Source of the DNA: Didymodactylos carnosus
Taxonomy: Eukaryota; Rotifera; Eurotatoria; Philodinida; Philodinidae
Direction: 5' to 3'
Length of the DNA stretch: 64,000 nt
NCBI GenBank assembly: GCA_905250885.1
Contig: CAJNOQ010000052.1
Location: 1-64,000 of the forward strand
The position numbers and the translations under genes were made by a program. This document shows positions 53,449 through 64,000 of the stretch, one piece after another; the first letter of the stretch is position 1; each line of letters starts with the position of its first letter. Under the pieces are notes generated by a model. That model saw nothing but the letters and a program-made list of their open reading frames with translations, had not been told where the DNA came from and made no database searches.

Positions 53449-54301
53449 GATGCAAACACTCATTAAAATCCAAAAATCTATCAGACTAAATATTGAGATA
53501 GTTGATGGATAGAACTCGTCGCGTTGGATATACTAAAATCCGTCAATAAGCAAAACAATCAGCTTTTTAGCCATCTTTACAAATAAACATCCAAAAAACA
53601 TTACATCAGGTTAGTTTACATAACTGTTTAGATTCTCTAGTTTCAAAGTCAGGATGTACAGACATATCATGTACCACAAGAGAATCGATGTTTCCAAATT
53701 TTTTATCATCTATACGGAATGGCATTAAATAGAGAACGATTTATTATATATTTCTACAAATATTGAAAACAGAACATACGAATATGATATAAGTTGTATG
53801 TAACTATGTAAGACAGAAGGAAACATCCTAGATCTTTTTGAGAAAAAAGCATCACACAAAAACTACAATAACAGAAATTAGCTGCTCATTCAGTTAGTTA
53901 TCTCACGCATAGTGATCTTTATACACAAGAGAGTCATACTATGTAAAGCTTTTACTGTACTATACACGTTCTTTAATTAGTGTCGTTTTGTGCAGATAAT
54001 AAAATTCAGCATAGAGAATGACACGTGCTTTCTTATGGTGCTAGAGCTTTGAAGCTAGAGAAGCTTTTTTACTGTAGATATAGCGTAAAAACCATGACTT
54101 TTTTAATTAAAAAATCTACATAGTCATATAAATTAACTTGATATACCTTTTTTTGAGTGTTTATTTGTAAAGACGACTAAAAAACTGATTGTTTTGCTTA
54201 TTGGTAGATTTTAGTATACCAAAATCGATGAGTTCTATCGATTAACTATCTCAGTTTTAAGTCTGATAGATTTTTAAATTTTAATTAGTGTTTGCATCTT
54301 T
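53449..54301. mobile_element. Foldback/MITE-like element with about 150-bp arms
   Basis: Left arm 53449-53600 and right arm 54150-54301 are inverted copies. Paired words include GATGCAAACACT, AATCTATCAGACT and AATAAGCAAAACAATCAG. The core of about 550 bp has no coding. No clear target duplication. Confidence 0.75.
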
Positions 54302-55018
54302 TACAAATATTCGAACATGTGAAATATTAGCTCAACGGCAATGCAAAATTAAACATTTATAGAATAAGTTTTCTGAGTAAGCTCTTGCAAGAAGAACATC
54401 AAGCTTTTCCTGTTGACTAACTAACATAATTAATGTCAAGAAAAAAGAGAGTCATTGTTCGATTTCATAAGTGAGATTGATTAGTTTACTACTGTATAAC
54501 AACTTATTAAATGATTTCACCCATAATATCCTTCATGGTTTACAGAATATACAGATATTTGTAAGTTCAATAGTTTAATTGATTTTTCGTCTGATTTTAT
54601 ATAAAAGACAGTTATTTGTCAAATTACATGCTCTTTGTATTATATTATATATGTTATATTCGCGTATAGAGAGGAAATACAATGGGTAATTTGTCTTATT
54701 CACTTATCTTGAACTTGATCAATCCTATATCTATCTAGTTATATCGTTGTTTTCTTTATATAGAAGACACTACGTTTAAGGTTAAGGTGCATATAATATA
54801 CATACTAGTTATCTATTACTTGAAGGATGAAACAAAAATCAGTTATTAAGCTGAACGCGTGACACAAATTTATATAATTATTATTGATTTACACAAGGAA
54901 AAGTGACTATGATAAATAACTCCTTTAATATTTAATAGCAGTTTTGATCGTGTTTTTTTCTCTCTGATGTATATAAGTATTTCACTGTTGCCTCATTTTT
55001 CTTTTAGAATAAATTAAA
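54302..55018. other. Spacer and probable promoter/5' UTR of the PDZ-LIM gene
   Basis: AT-rich. A TTTTAG acceptor at 55002-55007 lies a few bases ahead of the ATG, so a leader exon or trans-splice site is possible. No separate gene. Confidence 0.4.
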
Positions 55019-58000
55019 ATGCCTTCATACACTGTTCTCAATGTTAAACTACAGCGGGAATCACCCAGCACTCCATGGGGATTTCGGATGACGGGTAAGT
55101 GCTAAGGAGTTTAGCTTGTACTAATGCTAACTCTCTCTTTTTGTATAGGAGGAAAGGAATTTAACAGTCCATTACAAATTCAAAGGGTATCAGTATTACT
55201 ACTCAATTGTGTAATTCATAATTATTTGTGTTTTTTCCATTCTCAGATAAATCCGGGCAGTTTGGCTGAGAGATGTGGTATACAACCAGACGATTATATC
55301 ATTAAAATATCGTCAATATCTACCGAACATTTAAAACACCAAGATGCGCAAGATTGTATTATGAGACAACAAAATAATTTAGAACTCACATTACAACGGT
55401 ATGTGTGCAGTAAAACAGTAAAAGGAGTAAAAGACTAAAAAATCTAAACGTCTAACAAGAATAGGAAAGTAAACGGAGAAGGTAGACAAGTTACATATCC
55501 AGAAAAATGTGAAGTATTAGACAATCTCCCAGCACAAAAAAAAATATTTTGTGTAGAAAAAGAGATTGTTAGATAAGTCGCATGGAGAAAATAAACATCT
55601 GTTGTAGGATGAAAATATGTCCTTCAGTTGTTGTTACTACTACTAGGAACTCAACAAACCCAAACTTTTACTACAGCTAAAATTAGTATAAAAGTTGGGT
55701 GAGTTTAGCACATGCCTAGGATTTGATGCATCCATGGCTACAACAGTCTTAAAAATTTATTGCATCATTTAGTGGAGCTGCTCCTGATCACAATGACTAT
55801 TCAAGCAATTTAGAATTTCCTCCACATCAATTAATGACGTCGAATCAACCAAAATCATCGTATCATCAACAGCAACCACAAAAAGTTATTCCTCAGGTAA
55901 ATTAATAATCATAATTTATTCCAAAGTATCTCTTTCAAATCGTATTCTTTTCAGATTGGATTACCTGTTGCAAATAATCGGGCTTTATTAACTCAAGCCC
56001 ATAATACACCAATTGGCTTATATTCAGCTGATACTGTTACAGATACACTCAATCGAACATTAAAAAGGTAAACTAATAAGTATACACACCTATGGTAGAA
56101 ATTAGATGCGCTCTCTGATAGAATTCAGGGAAAGAAACGAACATTGGTAGAAACCTTTTTTTGTTTTCTAAAATTATTTTGAGTATGGAATGTGTTTTGT
56201 TTGTAGTGATGATTTGCATGACAGTGATTATTCCTCACTATCTAATTTATCCGCATCCTCCTCTTATCAATCATTAGCACGATCCGCTTCAAATAATTCT
56301 TTATCAAATTCTTCTCCAAATCGTTGCATGAATAATGTCATTAAATGTCTAAATAATAATCCTAGTAATGGAACAAAAAATGTTGAAGATTTACAATCAA
56401 AATATTTAAATTGTGAAGATAAAATAAGAAATGAAGCAAGACAAGGACCGTCATTTAGAGCATTACTCAAAGGATTAGATGATGGTAAGTAATTAGATGT
56501 GATTTACTATTAAAATAAGACTGATTGATATAATTTTTTGTTTCAACTATAGGTACTGTATCAAATGTAATAAAAAACGACACCACGATGTCACAACCGT
56601 CAAAGTAGGAAGAATATTTTTTATTAGAAAAAGACAGCCATATTACTCATCAAATATTATTTCTTACAGTTATTGGGAACAAAAGACATTAACAGTACCT
56701 AACGGTTTTCGTCCAATACAAACTATGAGAAATGAATCAAACATTAATGATAAATTTCAAAAGTTAGTACAATTTTACCTGTTCTATTATATATCCTAAA
56801 CAAGATTGAGTTCTATTGATTTATTACAAAATAGATTTGATAAATTTCTTTGAACATATGTAGCCTTATATAACAATTGTCAATTTTCAGCATCTCTAGT
56901 ATTTTACGATAAAATATCAACTTCATCTTTGTTTAAAACTGTGTTTTCTCATTCAGTACACTGATAAATGAAATTATTGTTTTAGGATTATTTTTTCTTC
57001 AATATAAAAATCCGTAATAAATGAACATATTATTCATATCATCAACATCATTTTTGATTTGTATGTTGTGTCATAATATCATATATATATATCTATCTAT
57101 AGCGGCATGTCTCAATTATTATTCAATATTTTTGCTCATGTTTTACATTTTTGATTTGCGTTTGTGATGCTTTCTCATATCGAAGTCACATCACATCATT
57201 CTTCGATTAGTTCAACGTTCTTTCTGCTCTTTTTCTAGTTTGAACATGTCATCTCCGTATAAAGTCGAAGAACCATCAAGGTAAACTGGTGAATCCGTCT
57301 CTATGTAAAGACTCATTGAATTTCGTCTGTTGATAGTTACAATGAATTTAAAGCATCAACTACAAAGGCCATGTCAAAACCATCGCCAATGAACAATAAT
57401 GTATCATCATCACAACCATCATTTGCATCGAATTCTCCACGATCATTTTCAAATAAACCTACTACGCGTCAAACACCTGCTTCTACGAATCAATATCAAC
57501 CACATACACGTAATAGAAAAACAGAGATTTGAGAGTACATTTTCTACTTCTTTTTGTATTTAGCTTCAACGCCGTCCTTTAACGTTGATATAAATCCAGT
57601 AAACAAAGGCAATCGAGTTCTAATGAAAGGAGCCAAAGGGAGTGCATTATTGACTAAGGAAATTCCATCTGGTTCACAAATTCCCGTATGCTCTTCATGT
57701 GGTACTGTTATCAGGTATGCATGTAACTCTATCTCATTGAGTATTCATTACAGGATTATTATTCACGTTTAGAGGTCCATTTATCACAGCTATCGGTCGT
57801 ACATGGTGTGTTGATCATTTTCGATGTTCAAATTGTGGAACTAATTTAGCTGAATGCGGTTTCGTTGAAGAACACGGAAAATTATATTGTGAAGCAGATT
57901 TTGAGAAATTTTTAGCTCCAAAATGTCATAAGTGTAATCAGGCTATACTTAAAGTGAGTCTCTAATAAAATAGAATTATTTTAGGATATAATATTGTTTT

Positions 58001-58540
58001 TAATAATATACATATATATTTTCTAAAGGAATGCTGTCACGCATTAGAAAAATCATGGCATCCAGAATGTTTTGTATGTACAAGTTGTAAAAAATTAATT
58101 GGTACAGGATCATTTCATGTTGAAGAAGGACAACCGTATTGTTTAGAAGGTATATTACTAAACTCTATGAAACAATATATAGATAAAATAAATAAAATTT
58201 TTCCAATTTATTATTTTTAGATTATCGTCGAATGTTTCAATCTAAATGTTCGAGTTGTGATTTTGCAATTGAAGCTGGTGATAAATATTTAGAAGTAGAA
58301 TCATTGGGTGGTACATATCATGTGGAATGCTTTAATTGTTCAGTACGTATATAAGATAAATTACTTCTCTTAGTATAAGTTCTTAAATTTAATTTGATAG
58401 TATATACTATTTTTCAAATTTTTATTCAATATTTATACATATTACTCTTTGTTATTTTTTAGATGTGTCAAACAAGTTTAGAAGGTCAACCGTTTGTTGT
58501 CAAAAACAATAAACCCTATTGTCGAATACACGGTCACTAA
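55019..58540 (+). CDS. PDZ-ZM-LIM protein (Enigma/ZASP/LDB3 type)
   Basis: Cytoskeletal adaptor that binds alpha-actinin at Z-discs or actin bundles through PDZ and ZM, and other partners through LIM. Fifteen exons keep phase: 55019-55094, 55149-55186, 55247-55398, 55773-55896, 55955-56067, 56207-56484, 56553-56604, 56670-56762, 57239-57280, 57337-57509, 57564-57714, 57773-57953, 58029-58149, 58221-58342, 58463-58540. They give 597 residues. The PDZ is at about 4-88 (PWGFRMTGGKEF carboxylate loop; INPGSLAERCGIQPDDYI). The ZM motif is at about 150-168 (NTPIGLYSADTVTDTLNRTL). A Ser/Asn-rich linker follows. Three complete C-terminal LIM domains run from about 420 to the end, starting PVCSSCGTVIRGPF, APKCHKCNQAIL and QSKCSSCDFAIE, with all zinc ligands in place, ending KPYCRIHGH. 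Small exons 7-9 in the linker are likely alternatively spliced, by analogy with the family. Confidence 0.95.
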
Positions 58541-59017
58541 ATGTCTTTAGTTTTATTAAAGGCATATTATTTCTCCATAAATTAAATATACACAAAGCCT
58601 TTTATTGCAATTATTTTGTCAGTTTTGTTTCAGGAACAATCTCTATATATCAATTTTTTACTGTTTTATAATCCTTTAAATACATTTTATATAATCAAAT
58701 ATTTTCCAAAGAATTTTATAATCTAGAATTAGCTTATTCACATCTTTACATTTTTGAACGATCAAAACGAGTTATTTTCTTTCGTATTGCTTTATAATAA
58801 ATAAATTTAAAAAATTTGAATTGTTTCTATATTAAACAAGTTTTTTCTCTTTAGTTTCGAATAGTAACTTGTCATTTTATATTGTATCATTCATCAAATT
58901 GAAACCTGTCATGTGCACGTGTATTCGAGCAAGTGTCAAAATTAAAGAGATGCCATCAACACTGATTTTTTTTTCTATTCTTTATAGTCATTTGTAGGCT
59001 TTCAGTACTGTTTTTAA
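58541..59017. other. 3' UTR of the PDZ-LIM gene and spacer
   Basis: AT-rich sequence with AATAAA-type words (for example near 58798). No gene. Confidence 0.5.
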
Positions 59018-59586
59018 CCCTTTACACCCGAAGACACTTTTATTATAGCTGCAGCTGAAATAACTACTGCATTGAAGCTTACAGTTCTTAGTCTTCATCT
59101 TTTTTCTTCATTCACTGATCTTCAGATGTGTAGCGAGTGATCACAGAATGATCCACGCTAATAAGATGTCAAGCTAAAAAAATTCACTTCTCATGTCATC
59201 ATTCATTACACCCGAATATCCCTTCCAAGAGACAGTGAATTCACAGCACCTTTACGCAAAGGAGAATGTTAAAAAAATTTCTTCTTTTATTTCATTATAA
59301 AGTACATCCATACAACCAAAACTATCAAATACAAAATTAGAAAATGGTTTAGTGGCTAGAAGTACAGAAAATATTTAAAAACAAAAATTCATTTCTGAAC
59401 TTCATTCAATTTTAAAATTCAAAAATATCGGATTAAGATGGAAATTTTTCTTTCTTTTTTCGATCAAACGTTAAGTTACTCTATTGTCTTACATTAGTGA
59501 TAATCTAGCCTTTTGGCTGATGATCCGTTCTTTTTATAAATCTATTATACCAACGCCCCTTGGAAGGGATCGGCGGGTGTAAAGGG
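59018..59586. mobile_element. piggyBac-type MITE flanked by TTAA
   Basis: Ends CCCTTTACACCCG (left) and CGGGTGTAAAGGG (right) are perfect inverted repeats of 13 bp. Both are flanked by TTAA (59014-59017 and 59587-59590), the piggyBac target. A second internal copy of the end sequence, ACACCCGAATATCCCTTCC near 59209, resembles the inverse of the right subterminal region (GGAAGGGATCGGCGGGTGT). It is 569 bp with no transposase. Confidence 0.85.
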
Positions 59587-59590
59587 TTAA

Positions 59591-62009
59591 GAGTCACTCT
59601 ATTGGAATACAGTATCCCATGTGATTTATCAAATCTTAACTAAACTTTCGGGATGTATAGGCTATATTAAGAGTAGACCATGAAATGATAAGACATGATC
59701 AACAAAAAAATATGTGCTTATTTTCTGCATTTTTTTGTTAGAAATACGAATTCTTTAGATGGTAGTTTTGAGTTTAAACAAAAGCTTTTGTTTTTTTATT
59801 GAAAAGCTCATCTTTTCCATCTGATCACATAGCACACTAAACATATTTATACATTTGAAGAAAGAGTCATTAAAATGTAAAGTGAGTTAGTATACGAGAA
59901 GTTTTCAACAGTCATGTAACATCTTATGCATTACATACTTCACTTTTGAAGAGATTTTTGAAGAAGGATGACTTGGTTAACAGTACAAGTATGCTACGCT
60001 ATTGTTTTTTCATTTGATTTCTTTATTTTATTTCGTAACACAACGGTATGGATCATATACGTGTCGATTGATCGTATTAACGCATTAATGCATATTTGAG
60101 AATAAAAAATAACAAATTAATTGTTAATGCAGCAGTTCCATTGTTTAGAATAATTAGATTCACTCTTTTAATAGTTCTGAACTGAAAATGATCTGTAGCT
60201 AAATTTTCTGTCTGGTTCGCTATAACATAAATTTTTTTTAAATACGCAAAGTTCATTGATAAGAGTAAAAATAAATAAATAGATATTTTTTTAACAGGTT
60301 CATCGTATTCCACTCAAATAGACCTGTATCGACGTAAGATGAACACAATGTGTGAACAAAGGCTCGTTTTTGTGATTCGAATATTATCATATTCTCTTTC
60401 CGTCTACTACTCTATCAAAGTTCAAAACATTCAAATGATTGAACCTTTAATATTTGTTAATTTATAGTGATCAATGATGAGAGAGAGAGAGAGACTGATA
60501 TTTTTCTAGACAAAAGAAATTAAAATTCAGTTTTAATAATACAATTTTAATTTAAAGTTCATTCGCTCACCTTAAAACGACAAAATTTCTTTCATCAAAC
60601 CTAGCAGACATCCAACCACAGTATTAACTAAGCGGCAATCACGCCAGTGCGAGTTGCAAATGCGGTGCGAAGCAGCTAAATATGATAACCAGAGGTGAAG
60701 ATTTTGTTTAATAACATACAGCAGTCTTACCACATAACTGATGAGGAAAGTGTAGATTACCTGCGTAACAAAAAAAATGTTTTGATTACTGAAGTCAGAA
60801 AGAGTTGTGAGGTTCAAATAATAATTTATTACTCTAAAGCTTTAACCTTTATCATAGCCTAGAGATTTTATGTTACATACTGAGTTAATCATCTTTAAAA
60901 CAGTAATGCATTTAGAGACTAGGCGTTGCGTTAATTATTCGCTGAATACATATTAAAAAAAAACATTGTCATGAAATGAATCACATAGTATGGGAACATT
61001 CTCTCTTATAAATGCATCTGCACATGAATGACTCAGATTAATTATCGATGTCTTTTGAAAAAAAAATTACAAGTACCAGACGTTCAAATCACGTACTTTC
61101 GAACGTCCTAACTCTTCACTGAAACATATGCAAAGACTGAAAATAAATTATTTATTAATTCAGACACATAGTACCCTATTCGCGTTTAAAATTTTACTGC
61201 ACCCCTTCTAGTTCCCGAGAAAATTGTTACAGAAAATGACACTTTTTCAATCTAGAAAGGAAAGCAGTTTATTACTATAATTGCTTCGCACCGCATTAAT
61301 AAAAAAGCACAGACAGTCTCCTGTCAAGATGAAAAGAAAAGTAGCGTCAGATTTTTTTCTGCTGCCCATGCCCAGCTGTTTTATCTGTCTTTTACAGAAA
61401 ATATTGGTTGGAATGAGAATCTATTTAATCTCCAGCCAAAAGCTGTTAGGTCAGAAAAAAACGAAAATTTCTCGACTTTCCTGAAAAAATTTGGGCAGAA
61501 TTAAGACTTTAAGATAAAGATGAATTTTGTCAATGGGACATTTGAATTCGGTTGGCATTATGAATTTGTTCAGAAAATACCGTGATGGGATGCGCGATCG
61601 CTTTATTAAGTTCAATCGGTTTCAAAAAAAAAGAGAAAACGGTGAGTTTTGTTAGATGGTAAATAGTAAGAGGGAACTGATAGGGGTATGATTCTAATAT
61701 TTAAAAGGAAAAACATGACACTGTTTATATCATCTTATAGAATTTTATCACCGATTATTTTGGTTTTGAACGAGTTAATTAAACTTACTTTCACAATTCA
61801 AATAGACATGAGAAACAGAAAGAGAGAAAGTCATCATGCAATATTTCGTCTTTGGTAATAATAAGCGTGAGTAGAAAATAAGATTTGGAATTATTTTTTG
61901 AAAATATGATTGAAAATCAAAAATGGAAACCTACTAAGAATGGTCTGTATGGAGTGCAACGTGATTCTATTTAACTACAATCCTAATACAGCTCTAAAAA
62001 AATGTGTCT
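59591..62009. other. Gene-poor AT-rich region
   Basis: No gene recognised. A short GA run lies near 60478-60494. The words GCTTCGCACCGCATT (61265-61280) and AATGCGGTGCGAAGC (60659-60673) are inverse copies, hinting at an eroded inverted-repeat element between them. Confidence 0.45.
60478..60494 (+). repeat. (GA)n microsatellite
   Basis: An alternating GA run of about 8 units, read directly. Confidence 0.8.
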
Positions 62010-62155
62010 GAAAATAAGACCCCATAAGTCGGTTGACGATTAGACCCATACATAGGCCTCAAAATAAGATAGATGACAAGATCGATCAAAAGGTCTTATT
62101 TTGAGATCTATGCATGGGTCTAGTCATCAACCAACTTATGAGGTCTTATTTTAAG
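62010..62155. repeat. Compact hairpin with GTCTTATTTT motifs
   Basis: Left arm 62010-62071 and right arm 62090-62155 pair for about 60 bp around a loop of about 20 bp. Paired words include AAAATAAGACC and GGTCTTATTTT, and CTAGACCCATGCAT-type sequence. Further AAATAAGACGG-type words occur at about 62400-62480 outside the hairpin. Confidence 0.8.
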
Positions 62156-62559
62156 ATCGATAAATTTATCTGTCTTAGTTTTCATAGTAGTCCGAATGTT
62201 AAGCTATAAGCTCATCCGAGGGGGCCACTAGTGTCAGTCTAGCTGTTGTTAATATTTTTTAAGAAAAGAATGATAACATTTTAAGTGTATTTCATTAAAT
62301 CCTCTGTGCTTTATATACAAGTAGTCGATGCGAAACAAAAGAGATGAGTGATTATTTCTGGTACTTCAGACGGCAAAAATAAGGCCTTTTCTTCGGTCTT
62401 AGAAATAAGACGGATAAGTTATCTGCCTTGAAATAAGACGAAAGAAGAAAAGTTACGCTGATACAGAGGTAAGACGGATTCTTCTTTTAGAGTAAGTAAT
62501 TGTTTCTAAAACGATACTAACTAAATTACAACCGCTTTTTCGTTACAGAACAGCTCAAG

Positions 62560-62935
62560 CCTTAAAAACTTGAACTGCACTTTGAAAGAAAACCGTGAAA
62601 TCCATAATCATCGAAAGAAAACCATATAGACGAATCATGAAGTAGAAAACTATATCGGCAAAATCGTGAAATCCAAAAGTATAAAAGAAACACTATGGAA
62701 GTAAAACCGTAAAGGCTAAAATCATAGAAACAAAACCATCCACTTTCGAACCATCAAAGGAAAACTCTGAAATAAAACCAACAGTGTGAGAAACTGTGAA
62801 ATTAAAACTATGAAAAAATACCGTAAAGCTCAAAAATGCAGAAATAAAATCGTGAACTGACGGTCTGCCAAAGGAAAACAATAAAAATAAAAGCGTGAAG
62901 AAAAAGAGCGTGAAAGAGTTACCCGTACTTTTAGT
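62560..62935 (+). repeat. Degenerate short tandem array (AAAACCGTGAAAT-like)
   Basis: A loosely periodic stretch in which GAAA, AAAACCGTGAAA, AAAATCATAGAAA and AAAATCGTGAA variants recur about every 15-20 bases. Lysine-rich frames through it are by-products of composition. Confidence 0.55.
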
Positions 62936-63159
62936 TGACGGTTTTATCGAAGATTCAAAATTCATGAAAAATGTGCAATTTCAGTCGTTAGCATGTCAGA
63001 AAGTCTTCCCAATTAGCTAACGTAAGTTAAACAGAGCGAGTATTGGGATATTCGACAAGTCTATTCCAAAAGGCGCTCAGGCATTTTCAGTAAAGAGCAT
63101 TAGCCAGGCAGATAAGAGAGTAAAATTGGCACTTTGGACAGGGAGAAGGGATATCATAT

Positions 63160-63784
63160 CGAGTCGAAATAGATTTGGCTGGAGTTTTTTGCAGACGAGT
63201 TAAAGAAAAATCTTTTTTGCAAGTTACTTATAAGCATAAGGATATGACTAATTCGAAAATATCTCTGCTCAGGTCTTTTCCGTTACCGAGATAGGAGGCA
63301 TTATCCGTAAAATAACTACCTTTTCTGCCGGCCACTTATAATCATATCTTTATGAATAAAATAACCATAAGTAGCTCGAGTACAGTATAGAAACATGTTG
63401 CCAGATGTTGTTGTAGTTTTTATTGGTAGAAATCGTGAAAACAATTAGAAGTCCGACATGGTTAAAAATGGAAAAAGTCCAAAATTTGAAAAATTTGCGC
63501 GCTCTCCCCACCCATGGAAGACGTTTCTATAAAATTACAACTGCCAGAGAATTTAAGTGCAAAGTTACAGCTGCCTAAGTAATCAATTTCACCAAAAAAT
63601 CTTGCCTTTGGAGCAATAAAGAGTCAGTTTTTAGGAAATAATGTCTCTTATCTCGGTAACGGAAAAGACCTGAGCAGAGATATTTTCGAATTAGTCATAT
63701 CCTTATGCTTATAAGTAACTTGCAAAAAAGATTTTTCTTCAACTCGTCTGCAAAAAACTCCAACCAAATCTATTCCGACTCCAT
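63160..63784. mobile_element. Foldback element with about 145-bp arms
   Basis: Left arm about 63160-63305 and right arm about 63640-63784 are inverted and nearly identical. Shared words are GGTCTTTTCCGTTACCGAGA, TTAGTCATATCCTTATGCTT and GGAGTTTTTTGCAGACGAGT. The core of about 335 bp is non-coding. The + frame across the right arm is not a gene. Confidence 0.85.
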
Positions 63785-64000
63785 GTGTTATCTGAAACAC
63801 ATATGGATGAGTCTAACCGCCGACAAGTATCAAGAGCAATTCAACCACATGTTTCGAAATAGAAGTGGTCTTCCAGCGCATGTTTCGGCAAATTATGCCT
63901 GTTTTGTGAACTTTCTCCTTTTACAAACTTTTAAAGCATGAAAAACCAAAACTGAGAACTAAAACCGTGCCACCCTGACTGCGAGAAACAGTGTATAAGA

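Noticed and set aside
62693-62965. Phe/Ser-rich minus-strand 90-codon frame
   Set aside because: It reads through the degenerate GTGAAAT array; the pattern is compositional.

Overview
This 64 kb window is an AT-rich nuclear segment of a small invertebrate genome, most probably a bdelloid rotifer of the Rotaria/Adineta type. The reasons are: host genes with many very short introns (mostly 50-70 bp); metazoan genes such as MORC2, UNC119, HGH1, the PP2A scaffold and a PDZ/LIM (Enigma/ZASP) gene; Penelope-like retroelements; an ADP-ribosyltransferase fragment of a kind common in bdelloids; and a Mab-21-like gene. The assignment to bdelloids is an inference from gene style and content, not from a species-specific marker.

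Layout. 1-13 kb is a dense block of housekeeping genes, all on the + strand: the 3' end of a Gln-rich gene (135-996), an eIF4B/eIF4H-like RNA-binding initiation factor (2369-5456, 11 exons), UNC119 (6750-7766, 5 exons) and a full-length MORC2-type GHKL ATPase (8791-13042, 13 exons). 13-35 kb is an accessory, element-rich stretch. It holds a claudin-like membrane protein and an ADP-ribosyltransferase fragment (both - strand), a broken Penelope-like RT, a Mab-21-like gene with a stop codon at a conserved Trp position, a hAT-type MITE with a target duplication, several foldback elements, and an uncharacterised 664-residue coiled-coil/propeller-like gene whose second intron carries a MITE.

35-45 kb returns to conserved genes: the PP2A A-subunit scaffold (35287-39200, uncertain last exon) and HGH1 (42501-44709), with a 0.5 kb palindrome between them. 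45-55 kb is gene-poor. It holds a hairpin element, a hAT MITE inserted in a short Penelope-derived remnant, a small Cys/His-motif gene and a second Penelope-like remnant with a GIY-YIG-like tail and a hammerhead-like 3' motif. 55-58.5 kb is a 15-exon PDZ plus ZM plus three-LIM gene. 58.5-64 kb is non-coding, with a piggyBac-type MITE (TTAA flanks), a 150 bp hairpin and a foldback element.

The housekeeping genes do not form a pathway. The most unusual aspect is the density of non-autonomous inverted-repeat elements: about a dozen, of several families, some with clear target-site duplications and one pair of arms almost identical over 117 bp. Exon models below were built by reading GT/AG (once GC/AG) junctions and checking that reading phase is kept through every junction.
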